Below, one piece after another: positions 22,201 through 33,049 of a stretch of 64,000 nt of DNA. The position numbers and the translations under genes are program-made. Within the stretch, counting starts at the first letter, position 1; every line of letters begins with the position of its first letter. The notes below the pieces were generated by a model. The model ran no database searches. It worked only from the letters and a program-made list of their open reading frames with translations, and had not been told where the DNA came from. This DNA is from Phragmites australis (taxonomy: Eukaryota > Streptophyta > Magnoliopsida > Poales > Poaceae), in contig NC_084930.1 of the NCBI RefSeq assembly GCF_958298935.1, positions 23,968,001 through 24,032,000 on the forward strand, in the 5' to 3' direction.

Positions 22201-23150
22201 TTTCTTTTAAGTGCAGCCCAGTGAGTACAATGTGTACTGTGAAGAAACTGGTAGACCTTATTCATGGAAAAAATAAATATCTGGCTGAGTGATTATAAGG
22301 TATTGAAGACCTTGGACAATGTGTGAGATCATGTATGATGAAAAACTGATGATATTGTGAAATTGGCAAAAGTGCGAAGTGATTTAGCATTGTTGCATGC
22401 GATGATGTGCATGTGTTGATAATATGCTGCTTGATATGCTTGTGGTGGTATAATTATATTTGTGGTTTTGATATGTGCAATATACTCGTGTGAGTGATGT
22501 TGTGTGGATTGATGTGAGTGAAATTTATGAGAACTTGTGCTCGAAATTGGTTATTGGTTTTATTCATGTGCATGTGTGTCCTGAGGGTGGACATGGTCAA
22601 TCATAGTTATCAGTACTATGTTCAAGGAGGAACTAAGGTCAAGTCAGTCAGATGGTCACATGAGACATTCGGGCTAGAGAACGATGCACGTGTAGATGAT
22701 CACACCATGAGACGTATACATGAGATGTGTGGGTTATGGTGTTTTAGAGATGGATTGCACCAAGAGACATACTCAGAAGTTGTATGGTCTGTGGTGCAGA
22801 GTGTCACGTGGCGTATGATGCTAAAGTGTTATTTCATGTGCTCGCATGTGTATGCGCAATGGAATGAAGGAAGAAATAGGACGAGGTACTGTACATGTGT
22901 GCACTGTGCTATTTTGTTGGCTCAATAACAGTGGTCTAGTTGAGCTACATAGTGGAGGTGTCGAGCTCAGAAACCTAGTGGTATGTTGGTGTGTTCCTTC
23001 GGCCCAAGTGGTTCAGCTCAGTCATGGAAGCAGGCCGGTGCGTGTTGAGCAGCATTGGAGAAGGTTTATACCGTCCAGACGCGTGTTGGCATGGCCAGCA
23101 GCTGGGCGGCGGCTAGAGGCACTGAAGGTGGTTGAGTTTTTTTTATTTCT
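22201..23150. other. Unassigned repeat-like DNA
   Basis: TG-rich sequence with a 136-codon open frame at 22,518-22,928 that has odd composition (many Cys, Met, Trp and His) and no recognisable domain. Parts, such as GGCCGGTGCGTGTTGAGCAG near 23,034, resemble LTR or UTR sequence of grass retrotransposons, but I cannot name the family. Confidence 0.4.
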
Positions 23151-23870
23151 ATATTTTTATTTTAAATATTTAAATAAAAATAGATTCATGATGGCAAGAT
23201 TTGCAGAAAGGGCTACAACCCTTTTAGAGGGCAGTAAGGATGCCACGGTGGCACCACCACCCCTTACCGACCTCTCAGAGGGTGGGTAGGGTCCGCCCCC
23301 TTGGCCACCCCCTTACCGCCCTATGAGAGAGCGGGTAGCCCCTTGCTATCCTCCCAACGGGCTGTGAGGAAATTTGTTTTTTTAATTTAACTTTTGTATA
23401 TGTCAATTTGAAAAATACTACACATTCATTTGGTGAAAAATGTTAGTTGTCGATATTTTGGAAATTTTGGATCGAAACAGTCAAAAAGTGGTCAAAATAG
23501 CATCACGGAGTAGTTACTTTTTGGAAATTTTGGATCAATGTAAATTTGTCGATATTTGTTAATGTATTTGATGTAAAATTGTATGAGTAATGTTTTAGTG
23601 ACGTATTGTTGGGAGCATACAAAATCTAATTTTTTGAACAATTGTAGATGTGTAGCACTTTTAGCATATTACCCGACACGGAGGTTACATACGGTGACAA
23701 ATATTACATGGGACATATGGTTACAAACATTACATGGGACCCTAACCATAAAGACACGACGACAACAAATGGTAGCATGTATGGTACACCTAAAAACCAA
23801 CCTAATAGCGTGCCGCTGCTAATCCTATCATGCCTTAGGGAGTGAAAATATGCCGGGTTACATTAGATGC
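23150..23870. other. Probable terminal region of the MULE, no gene
   Basis: Opens with an AT-rich run and then two imperfect palindromes of the form CTTACCG(A/C)CCT...AGAG(G/C)GGGTA (23,262-23,290 and 23,311-23,337). AT-rich, stop-rich sequence follows up to the GRF-like gene. I infer it to be the MULE 3' flank and terminal repeat, but have no matching opposite terminus. Confidence 0.4.
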
Positions 23871-23873
23871 TCT

Positions 23874-24530
23874 CTACTGAGTGCACCTAGGATATTTTCC
23901 CTTTCTCAGGGCATTGGGGCCAGCCGCCTTAGACGACGGGCCCTCTCCCACTTCCTTGCCCTCTCTATTTTGCGAGCTTAAGCTGGGGTACGGTCCTACA
24001 ATGCCTTCCTCTTGCGCTTCTCTTCCTGCTGCTTTAATCGTACTTCCTCCTACTGTTGCTCGTACTCTCGGTGTGCGTACACTTCCCTCCTCCACCGCAT
24101 GCTCATGTTGACCCACCGCTTCTGGTCTTCATTTTGCTCCATGTCGAGCTATTCAATGAAGTCACAGATAGGTGGAGGAGACTGGACAAATAAAACAAGA
24201 TGTGGGATTAGTAAAACAGTGCGTGAAATCAGAAACAAGATGTGAAAAGTGCCACATGACTGATCTATGTCACTACACCTGTGGGTACTCATACGATCCA
24301 TGTTGAGGTTTGTCGTATTGGTAGTTGGCACGTATGAAGAAGCATACGCCATAGGTGTAGGAGATGTCCTGGGACTTGCAAAGCCTACAAAGTTCACCAC
24401 AGAAGCACATCGGTGGTTCGACCCCCTGGGGATGAAATCCCCCAATGTTTCTTGGGTGGGCTCGGTGGAGCTGAGAAAGACATTGCGGTTGAAAGAGCTG
24501 AGGAATTAGTGGTCTATCCATGGATGAAAC
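23874..24530 (-). pseudogene. GRF-like zinc-finger and coiled-coil ORF carried by MULE
   Basis: The minus strand at about 24,300-24,460 encodes PPMCFCGELCRLCKSQD followed by YGVCFFIRANYQYD. The Cys pattern and the aromatic FF...AN resemble the plant GRF-type zinc finger (CxCG...RxFxxC), though the last Cys is replaced in this reading. Downstream (24,130-23,880) one frame gives a charged, EAR-rich stretch with RREVYAHREYEQQ, EEVRLKQQEEKRKRK and RARKWERARRLRRLA, a typical coiled-coil tail of such proteins, broken by a few stops. An intron probably separates the two. It lies on the same strand as the MULE transposase and the PMD gene. Role unknown; GRF fingers are often nucleic-acid binding. Confidence 0.5.
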
Positions 24531-24659
24531 TGGGGTTATTTATGGTGGCTGGGTGCTGGTGCATGGAGTAAGTGCATGGGCTTGGCAGGGGGCTAGAGCA
24601 TTGGATTCCCTGTTATAGAATGGAAAAGTTGTGGCATTGATGCTGGGCAGAGATTCCCT

Positions 24660-24965
24660 ATGTCAAGATAGATGTGTTGTCATTTAATTTATGGTTAAAG
24701 CTCTCCCGTGTTGTCACTTCATGTTTACAGCCTGTGTCAGGACAGAGGTGTTGTCATTTCATGGTTAAAGCTAAGTCGTGTGGTCACTTCGTGTCTACAG
24801 CTTACGTCAGGACAGAGGTGTTGTCATTTCATGGTTAAAGCTGAGTCGTGTGGTCACTTTGTGTCTACAGCTTACATTAGAATAGAAGTGTTGTCATGTC
24901 ATGGTTAAAGCTGAGTCGTGTGGTCATTTCATGTCTAAAGTCAAACTCCCAACAGAGGTGTCCTG
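24660..24965. repeat. 70-bp tandem repeat, about 4 copies
   Basis: GACAGAGGTGTTGTCATTTC recurs at 24,741 and 24,811, with diverged forms near 24,667 and 24,881, and each unit contains CATGGTTAAAGCT and GTCGTGTGGTCACTT. It sits between the GRF-like gene and the end of the PMD gene. Confidence 0.85.
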
Positions 24966-25326
24966 TGGTCACTACGTGTATAAGCAGTTTTGTAATAAAT
25001 GCTTTTCTAGATCTGTCGTGAACGGTTCATACAAAGCCGAGGACGACGAATGAGACATTCTGTTATGACATAGTAAGTAGACCATAGAAAGTAGACACGT
25101 CCGAATATGTAAGACTAGTTAGCGAATCGACGATGCATCATGAAACATACATATAAGTTACAAATGTAAAGGTAAAATCCTACTGCTGTCTCCCCCGCTG
25201 TTGTTGGCCATTCCCACCATCATGGTCCCAAAGCCGCTTCTGCTGATTTGCCCTTACGTGGCCCCTAGAGTAGGTCAGGGCGTCTGGTGGACCAACCTGC
25301 CTGGTATGCCTAGTAGGGATCAAAGG

Positions 25327-26159
25327 TGTCGAGGCCTCCTCCTGGGTGTGCTGCGTACAAAGTGGAGCACTGGGTAGCTAGCCACCAAGCAGCCCCGCAT
25401 GCTCGCCCGATCAGAGTGAGCCTGACACAGCAGGGCGGCAGGCGTTGCGCCTCGAGCCCTGTGACGTTATCCTGAGGCCCGCCGGATGACGCGCGATGGG
25501 ACCCACGTATTAAATGTGCCCACACCTCCCTGCCATACTGTGGCAGGGACTGACAGCAGGCGTGGGGGGAGTGGTTGGAAGTGACAAGCCACGCGTCCTC
25601 TTAAATACAGCATCGGGCTTCTCACCAATTGATACCTTACCGCTGAGCCCTTGTCGGGACCACCGGCGAGGGACTTCTTAGGCCCTCGGGGAACTGTGAG
25701 TGCTCGGGGACTACTATTCGCAGCCCCGAGCACTCTCTCTCGGATATGCCCTCTCTTGGTCCTCGGGGAACTCGGGTGCTCGGGGACCACTGTTCGTGGC
25801 CCCGAGCACTCTCTCCCGAATCTTGATTGCTCAGGTCCTCGTGGAACTTGGGTGCTCGGGGGCCACTGTTCGCGGCCCCAAGTACTCTCTCCCGGATCTT
25901 GACTTCTCTTGTCATCGGGAACTCGGGTGCTCGGGGGCCACTGTTCATGGCCCCGAGCACCCTCTCCCGGAACTTGGTCTTCTTGGGTCATCGGGGAACT
26001 CGGGTACTCAGGGACCACTGTGCATGGGCCCGAGCACCCTCTCCCGGGACTTTGGTCTTCTCGGACCTCGGGGAGATAACCCCCGAGGGAGGGCACCACA
26101 TGGCACTCTGCTGTTCTGGCCTCGGGACTCGGGGACCCCTGGTTCCCATGTCACCGACA
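25327..26159 (-). mobile_element. Solo-type LTR in last intron of PMD gene
   Basis: On minus it starts TGTCGGTGACATGGGAACC, a start I associate with a common grass gypsy LTR, and can be followed to about 25,327 (...GGCCTCGACA). A TATTTAAG promoter motif lies at about 25,600-25,607 on minus. It lies between two PMD exons (25,190-25,310 and 26,210-26,340). The right flank is ATTAG; I could not find a clear matching TSD on the left, so the left end is approximate. Long frames through it (25,467-26,255, both strands) are by-products of its repeats. Confidence 0.65.
25690..26065. repeat. Tandem hairpin array, about 75-bp unit, 5 copies
   Basis: Each unit has GTGCTCGGGG, one base, CCAC, a TGTTC-type loop, GTGG, CCCCGAGCAC, that is, a near-perfect 14-bp stem. 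Starts of GGTGCTCGG or variants fall at 25,775, 25,851, 25,925 and 26,002, giving spacings of 74-77 bp. Between hairpins is a CTCTCCCGGATCTT-type linker. Located in the upstream half of the LTR. Confidence 0.9.
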
Positions 26160-28703
26160 ATTAGATACGGTAAATGTGCAAATGAAAGTATTAGTATAAA
26201 ATGCAATATTGTACCTCTATGGTATGCAGATGCAGCAATAGATGCCCAGGCATGAGTGCCGTAGTAGGGTGCAAACGGTGGAGCTCCAAATGGTGGATCT
26301 ACGAACGGTCGAGGTGCAGATGAAGATGCCCTGGCTTCATCACCATAGTAACATGAGGAATATATTAGATATACTATTGAATATATTGAATACGGCAATG
26401 TATTGGCGCCCATTACCTGAGAGGCCTGTAAGCGGTGAGGGTGTCGGTACTGGGCATGGTCTAGGTGGCAGCGTCGAGATGTATGTAGGTGTACCTAACA
26501 TATGTTTGAAATTAATGCATCAGTAACAAAAGAATATCGCTAAGAACCGTGCGTATGGAAAATGAGTACCTGTTGTGTCCGGGCATGGAGGGCATGGTCC
26601 AGGTGCCGGTGTGGATGTCGGTCCCAGTGGACGACGTTGCACATCAGACCTCCTGGATGACTTTGCGTGGACCCCACTCGACCTGGCAGGAGCACCGGAG
26701 ACATCTGCGGTGGATCGACAAGAGGTAAGCTTGACAAACCCCGCTACATCCGCCGCACTAAGCTGGACCCCTTGCCTGAGGTGATCCATGGTTCTAGCCA
26801 CGTCCCTATGGATGTCATAAATGATATCGGCCTGTTGAAACAACCATGAAATGAGAAGTTTATAGTGGTTCTTATGGGATTATATGATAAATAAACGAGA
26901 CGTTAATTACACATATGGTTAATGCAGCGTCCTTGTCCCAATGGCCCGGGTAGGCCTCCGTAGTCGACACGACGTGCTACCGGACAGTATCTGGGGTGTA
27001 GGTGTACGCGGGACATACCACCATAGGTACTCCTCGAAGCTCAGTGCGGTGAAAGGATGAGGCTCCTCGACGACATCCTCAAGGGCATGGGCCAACGCCA
27101 GGATGTATGGCGCCAAACGATCTTCCCAGAGTTTGCCACCTGGTTATCCCTTTCATGTATACCTGCAAGTCAACCACGTTAGATAGACTGTAAATGAGAC
27201 AAATGCTATGGATTATTTATTTGATTTTAGTTACCTGTGGACGTGGCCTAGAACCGTGTGAACGTTGATGAGGGGGAAAGCCTGGAAGCGTCCAAACTAC
27301 CTCATCACACGATGGGGTGAGTACTCCTTGACGTACATGTCGAAGACGAGCAGCTTCTTTGTAAGCCAGTACTCCTCATTGCGGATACAAAACGGAGACA
27401 AACTAATAGGCGCACGGGCTTGGACGAACAAGTGGTTGTAGGCAGTCCAAACCATGTCGTCTGGATGCAGACAATCGAAGTGTGACCTAAAAAGCTCGTA
27501 CACACTATGGGCCTGCTCGTGGGCCTTGTTCGGCTATGGGAAAAACTAGTAAGAAACTAAAACTAAAACATGTGGCTAGTGAAGCATAACTATATTTCAT
27601 ATGTACCCAGCGCGACACCACAGTGAGCCCATGGTTGGCCCGTCCTCCTCGGGTTCATCGTACCATTCCTCAGGCTACAGGGACTGGTCCACAACAAGCC
27701 AACCAATCACGAATCGCTCGTAAGAACACAACTGCAGCAGTAGTGGGCACCCAAAAAATGTGGCTAGTAGCTCCTTCTTCATGCATGCGTTGCACAAGGC
27801 CCGATATGTTGCAGCAAGGATAGCAGAGGCTCAGCTCAACTAGGGGACATCATCGGGCTCCGCATCTGTGATCCACCTCATGTACGGAACAAAAGTCCTT
27901 GACACCAAGTGGCCTTGGCTGCTGGTGAACATAACCAGCCGAACAACCAAAGCAGGTCGGCCTCCAAGTGCCTCGAGACAGAGTACAAGCTGGCCTCCGG
28001 GTGCATGTATGCAGGCTGCAAGTAATGCAACTGATGATGAGTAAAATTTCTTTGAAATCATAAAGTAAATGGAAAGGTAAATTGCAAGGTACCCAGAACT
28101 GGAGGATCCACTTCTTCGTGGGCTCTCGTGGATCCGACAGGAATTCGGGCACGTAGGTGGGTGCATCATCTGTCCGCTAAACAGGGGTGAACCAATGATG
28201 CATGACTTTCATCCAATCTGCATCCACGTCGACGACTCCAACGGCAGCTCTGGCGCAAGGTAAGCCTAATAGATAGGCTATGTCCTACAAACGTTAGAGC
28301 CATCTCGCCGCAGGGAAGGTGGAAAGTATGGGTCTCAGGCCTCCACTGGTCAACCAGTGCAGCGATCAGCGAGCAGTCGAAATAGAATCGCCTCGCCACT
28401 ACCTCAGGGTTCTCTGTCGCTCGGGCCTCCACCAAACGACAAAGCTGTAGGAGTCCGGATGCTACCAACCTGCACCTTTTGGAATACAAAGTGAATGTAG
28501 GGCATGCAATAAATAAATAAACTGGCACATACCTAGTTAATTAGCGACATACCATTGCTTCTAATGATCGTCGATCGTAAGTAGCTCCCCAGAGCCATGT
28601 GGTCAGAAAACCTCTAACTTCATTTAGTGAACGACACATAAGAAGCTGCGGTGCTTCTTGTCCCTGTAGGGTCAAGAAGCTCGGGGGTCGGTGGGTACGC
28701 CAT

Positions 28704-28985
28704 ATCTGCATTGAAACCAAATATACATGAATATATTACAACATGTAGACAAGAATAATATACATTGAAACCAAATATAAATGAATAATATAAACAGTCT
28801 GTTACATGAAAATATACACATAGTTACGTGAACAACATATAACATACATGTACACAAAGTTACATGAATATATTACAACACGTAGGTACACAATCAAATA
28901 CAAATGTAAGGTCCAAATGCAATGTAGATAACTAAGGCAAATACCTTACAAAAATAACATCAAGATACACTAAATACATTCACAC
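28704..28985. other. AT-rich spacer between MULE transposase and PMD genes
   Basis: Low-complexity sequence in which TACATGAATATATTACAACA occurs twice (near 28,724 and 28,861). No gene. Confidence 0.6.
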
Positions 28986-28989
28986 TTGA

Positions 28990-30498
28990 CCACCGTCATG
29001 ACCCCACCTACACAACAGGTACATTTTTCAAACATTACTTGTATGTGTGACCTTTTTCATCACACTTGCTGCATCGCTTCACCCTTGGACCCGCCTCGGA
29101 TTCATCCATATCATTTCGAACCGCCGAGTTTGTTGATGTCCCGGCGTGTTCTTCATCCTCTTAAAGTTTGGCACATAGATTCATGAGGGACCTGGATTAC
29201 TTGTAAACGTATCAACAATGTAGTAGCCATACAGCTCATGGTTCCATATGTTCAGTATCCGATCCTTCATAAAGTACTTAGAAACATATTGTCTAGGTAG
29301 CATATTGTTCTCCCCACATGCAGCTATGATGTATGTACATGGCATGTGTAGCAATTGTGGCTTCTGGCACGTACAGATGCATGTTCCAACCCTAAGCACA
29401 CACTCTTGCACATGGCACTCACGTCTGCCACCCCTACGACCCTTAACACAACACAAGACACTGAACCTGTGCTCCGCAGTTCCCTCCTGATTGGCGCGGT
29501 GCATATGTGCCTCCTTTGTGGCCTTCTCCATGTACTCACACAGCATTGATCCATACAACATATGATTATCTTCCATTGCCTTCGAAGCAGCTGTGTAGCG
29601 ATCAATAAAATATTTGCAAGTCCCATGCATAATACCTTCAACAATTCCAACAAGTGGGAGGGACCTCATACCCCGCATGATCCAGTTGTAGATCTCAGCA
29701 AGATTAATTGTCATTATCACATACATTGCCCCTCCAATATCGTACATCAATGTCCATTTTTCTCTTGGCTCATTTTGTATCTACTGCAAAAAGTTTCTAA
29801 CAGCTGACCCTGACCTCCTTACTATCTAGGGAGTATCTGTTGGGAGTGGTCCAAAAGCAATCAGATCATCTTCTGTGGCTCCTAGCTCAACTGTCTACTT
29901 CCTGGTTAGTTCATCTAGTCTTGCCCATAGTGCATTAAGCTTTCTCTGCTGGTTTTGGCTACACAAATTCATGAAAAGAATTATCAAGTCCTTGTTTTTG
30001 AATTGTTTGTATAAGTTTGCACCCATATGACTCATGCACCACTTGCTCTTCAAGCCAGACCACTTTGCTGTAACACACCATCGAACACTACCATATTGCA
30101 TATCCAGCAAAGCCTGCAATAGCCCTGCATGTCTATCATGAATCAAACAAATATCAGGCCGGTCCAAAACAATAGCATGCTTCACCCGCTCAAGGAACCA
30201 ATACCAGCTGTCCCTGTTCTTACTCTCTACGAAGGCAAACCCCAGTGGTAGGACTTGGTTGTTCCCGTCTACCCTAATTGCAGACAATATCTGTCCTTTA
30301 TACTTCATAGTGAGGAACGTCCTGTCTAAGCAAATGATGGGTCGACAATGCCTAAATGCTTTGATGGTATCCGCAAATGCAAAGAAAGCACACTGCAATA
30401 CTCGCTTCCCGCTATACTTCACATCAGTCGAGAGGTAATGCTTGATGTCATAACTTCCAGGGTTTCTTGCACATATTGTGTCTAATTGACATGGTAGC
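28990..30498 (-). pseudogene. MULE (MURA-like) transposase, N-terminus cut off, decayed
   Basis: One minus-strand frame runs from 30,498 to about 29,180 with a few in-frame stops. It enters at ICARNPGSYDIKHYL, then ADTIKAFRHCRPIICLDRTF (first catalytic Asp), RPDICLIHDRHAGLLQAL (second Asp, 30,110-30,165), and a helical region to about 29,400. A SWIM-type motif near 29,320-29,395 (CTCQKPQLLHMPCTYI) has Tyr where the final His is expected. After a frameshift near 29,150 a CCHC knuckle follows (RCSKCDEKGHTYK, 29,040-29,080). This is the domain order of plant Mutator-like transposases. The N-terminal part is missing because a Tat LTR begins at 30,499 within the gene. Confidence 0.88.
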
Positions 30499-30529
30499 TG
30501 TTGGGGGTCATTGTTAAGGACCCTCGACG

Positions 30530-30890
30530 GCCCCTTGGCTTAACCGGCCCGGCCTCCCAAAAGCTCGGTCTCCCGAAGCCTTGGCCTCTCGAAGCCCCAA
30601 CCTTCTGGAGTCCTACCTCCTGAAGGCTTAGCCTCCAAAAGGCTCGGTCTCCCGAAGCCTCAGCCTCCCGAAGCACCGGCCTTCCGGAGTCTTGCCTCTC
30701 GAAGGCTCAGTCTTCCGAAGCCTCGGCCTCCCGAAGCCCCAGCCTTCCGGAGTCTTGCCTCCCAAAGCCTCGGCCTCCCAAAGCCTTGGCCTCCCAAAGC
30801 CCAGGCCTTCTGGAGTCCTGTCTCCCGAAAGCTCAGCCTCCCAAAGGCTCGGTCTCCCGAGGTCCCGGCTTCCCACTGCTCGGGCTGGCT
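30530..30890. repeat. GC-rich short tandem repeats in LTR U3
   Basis: Degenerate units of about 15 bp built on CTCCCGAAGCCT, CTCGGTCTCCCGAAGC and GCCTTCCGGAGTC, arranged in higher-order units of about 80-100 bp. The related inverted LTR has the matching block at 63,050-63,260. Open frames over it are repeat artefacts. Confidence 0.85.
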
Positions 30891-31247
30891 TCTGGTAGGC
30901 TACTGGGTTAGTCATCAGGCCTCAGGAAAGATCTGCCAGAGGGGAAGCACCGATCATACTTTGCCTGCAAGGAGGTGACTGACATTAAGTACCAAGGATA
31001 GTGGACGCCGCTCTGACACCCCGGCATGATGGAGGTTGTCCTAACACCTCTGACAGTGTGGTGAAAGGCTGCAATTGGCAACCAACTCGCCCCCTTTAGT
31101 GGGCAGGTACCACGATAGTTACCACGGTGGATATTTATCTCCACCAATAGGGTAGAAAGTAGTTACCCGGGATAAGGCCCAGTAATTCGGTCAGATCCCA
31201 GATATTTGTACATTATGATAACTTGTACACCAAGCTACGCACGGCCC

Positions 31248-31256
31248 TATAAATAA
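31248..31256 (+). promoter_or_regulatory. TATA box of element 2 LTR
   Basis: CTATAAATA in CCCTATAAATAAGGG, about 750 bp into the LTR. The inverted family member has the same box at 62,691-62,698. Confidence 0.65.
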
Positions 31257-31485
31257 GGGCCATGGTCATATGGGCAGGAGAGGACGGGCAAGACAGCGCA
31301 AAAGACACAGAGGTGAAAATACACCAAGTCATGCTGTGATATTTCTTCCAGAGCGATCTATTTTTTCTACCATCAATACATTCGTGGTGTTCCTTCCTCT
31401 TAAACTTCGTCTCCAAGCTTGATTCTCCTCCTTAGAAGAAACTCTCGCCATACTTGCTGGGACAAGACGAACTCTTGCTCCAACA

Positions 31486-31503
31486 GCACGCCATCCGTAG
31501 GAC
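31486..31503 (+). promoter_or_regulatory. PBS-like site of element 2
   Basis: GCACGCCATCCGTAGGAC directly after the LTR, a degenerate form of the TGGCGCCGTCTGTGGGGA type common in Tat elements. Element 1 has a comparable site. Confidence 0.45.
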
Positions 31504-31568
31504 TCGAACACAGAAGTGCTAAGAGAGGTAGGACGCCACCTAAGAAGAAGACCACCAAGGCCGCGTCG

Positions 31569-33000
31569 ATGGCGACCGACCCCCCAGTCACGCCTGCGTG
31601 ACAGTCCAATCAGCTATATGCAGGCGGCGCTGACGACGGCCCCTCAGCCGGGGGGAACGGGAACCTTACAGCCAACACCGACCCAACCATAAGCACAACT
31701 GCAGACGACACCGAAGGGTTCTCTACCCCAGAGACCCAGCGGTAGCAAGGCGAGGCCCTGCTGCACCACTAGGGGCTGTGGCCGGTGCTACTGCTGAAAA
31801 CATCGTTCCACCTGAGTAGCAACCATGCTTGGCTGCACTCCTGGCCCAAATGAAGGAAACTACGGACAACCCTCCGAGCTGAATAGCAAGCTGCCCACAC
31901 CTTCGACGCCGCTCCCAGCACGGCTGGTGCATTTCCAACCCAAGCTCCACGAACAGACGAACCCCTCGGCACAAGGACCCGGCCCGTTCGATGCTCGGAG
32001 CCTCAGAGCCGGCGTCATGAGGACCCCCTGCAAGACCCCGACTCTCCCATGTGGGCCGACCTACAGGCCACGCCCGTCCCAGAGGGTTTTTGGACCCCGA
32101 AGTTGCCCAAGTTTAAAGGGAATTCGGACCTCGATGATTTTTCTTGTTCCTATGCCCTAGCTATAGAGGCCAGCGGGGGCGGACCAGCCACCATGGCTAA
32201 ATGCTTCCCCCTCACCTTAGAAGGGGTGGCCATACGCTGGTTTTCGGTGCTAGAACCTGGCACTATTCACACCTGGTCCCAACACCGAGACCTCTTCCGT
32301 AGCAACTTACAAGGAATCTTCATTAAACCAGTAACCTCCGGTAGCCTGTTCAATATCAGGCAGGAGCCAGACGAAACCCTCTGAGACTACTTCTGAAGGT
32401 TCTCCTAGACCAAAGCCCAGATTAGGGGCATATCGTACTCTTCGGTCATCGACGTCGCAACCTAGGGCCTGTTCGAAGGCCCCCTATACAATTGGCTGAC
32501 CCGACGCCCAATATGCACGGTAGAAGTCCTCATGAGCAAATTTGAGGAATTTGCGCGGGTGGAGGAGGAAAAAGTCCACCGAAGGCGCTCACAAGCTAGC
32601 GAGGCCTCCCGTGCCAATTCCAAGAGGCCGCACTCGTAGGCCAGATCATCACACGCCCCCGCTCCCCCAGTAAAGAGGAGCTTTGAGGAGGCCATTACCG
32701 AGAGGTCCCAAAGGGGGCGGCAGCGACAATGCCAAAATATCAGCAATATCAGCCCAAGTCGAGGGGCTCCGAACCGAAACCACCCCAGGGGACACGGCCA
32801 TGGATGCTCTGGAGGCCTCCTGGAGCGAAGCAAGCTCCAAACCTGCGTTCTGAGGAAGAATCCTGGTGCACTCTACACAGTGCAGGATGAGGACATAATA
32901 CCGACAACTGCCAAACCCTCACTACCTTTCGAGAGGAGTACCTCAGAAAGTAGGCAGCCTTCGCCTCAACTGATGGGGCCCCAAGGGGCGGTCTGAAGCG
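31569..33000 (+). pseudogene. gag: Element 2 gag (broken)
   Basis: A possible start ATG at 31,569 (MATDPPVTPA) meets a stop within 11 codons. The clear capsid part is 32,049-32,384: FWTPKLPKFKGNSDLDDFS, LTLEGVAIRWFSVLEPGTI and IFIKPVTSGSLFNIRQEPDETL, the signature of the retrotransposon gag family. The frame continues with stops at about 32,382 and 32,462 into ARVEEEKVHRRRSQASEA and a basic stretch, up to the junction near 33,000. No zinc knuckle seen. Capsid proteins of this type pack the element RNA. This copy cannot make one. Confidence 0.8.
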
Positions 33001-33049
33001 TAGAGCTTGGACTGATTAGCAATTTTCTCTGTAGACACATCATCATCAG

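Larger units (their letters stand above)
25178..28703 (-). pseudogene. Plant mobile domain (PMD/MAIN-like) gene, multi-exon, decayed
   Basis: Begins near ATG 28,701-28,703 (MAYPPTPELLDPTG). Exons by frame continuity: 28,705-28,560; 28,530-28,165 (LLQLCRLVEARATEN, FYFDCSLIAALVDQWRPETH, FHLPCGEMALT); 28,150-27,600 in pieces (LCLEALGGRPALVVRL, FGCPLLLQL, EEWYDEPEEDGPTMGSLW); 27,505-27,235 (VWTAYNHLFVQARAP, EEYWLTKKLLVFD, donor CAG-GTAACT); 27,160-26,930 (LAPYILALAHALEDVVEE, EEYLWWYVPRT); 26,843-26,600; 26,340-26,210; and a last exon ending GQQQRGRQQ at 25,180. These are hallmarks of PMD proteins, a family linked to MULE and gypsy transposons and to host MAIN/MAIL genes. Several shifts and stops are visible. 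An LTR lies in the last intron. Biochemical role unknown. Confidence 0.75.
23150..30498 (-). mobile_element. Mutator-like element (MULE) with PMD and GRF-like cargo, truncated
   Basis: Transposase, PMD gene and GRF-like gene all lie on minus in this order with short spacers, which argues for one element. The right end was lost at 30,499; the left end is only guessed from palindromic sequence near 23,260-23,340. No terminal inverted repeat pair or 9-bp TSD could be read. Confidence 0.6.
30499..31485 (+). repeat. 5' LTR of element 2 (987 bp)
   Basis: TGTTGGGGGTCATTG ... GCTCCAACA, ending directly before the PBS-like site. The same LTR family occurs inverted at 62,461-63,420. It has a GC-rich repeat block and a TATA box (CTATAAATA, 31,248-31,256). 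It interrupts the MULE transposase. Confidence 0.85.
30499..33000 (+). mobile_element. Tat-type Ty3/gypsy element 2, truncated after gag
   Basis: A plus-strand 5' LTR, PBS-like site and gag are followed by an abrupt change near 33,000 to minus-strand RNase H of another element. No pol, 3' LTR or TSD partner remains. Confidence 0.8.

Noticed and set aside
22518..22928. 136-residue open frame as a possible novel gene
   Set aside because: Composition is unusual (Cys, Met, Trp, His) and consistent with TG-rich non-coding DNA; no start context, partner exon or domain supports it.
25467..26255. Long overlapping open frames of 107-210 residues on both strands
   Set aside because: They follow the 75-bp hairpin array of an LTR; GC bias and repetition remove stops. 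No domain seen.
30628..30915. Open frame of GFGRPRLWEAE-type repeats
   Set aside because: Product of short GC-rich repeats within the LTR of element 2.
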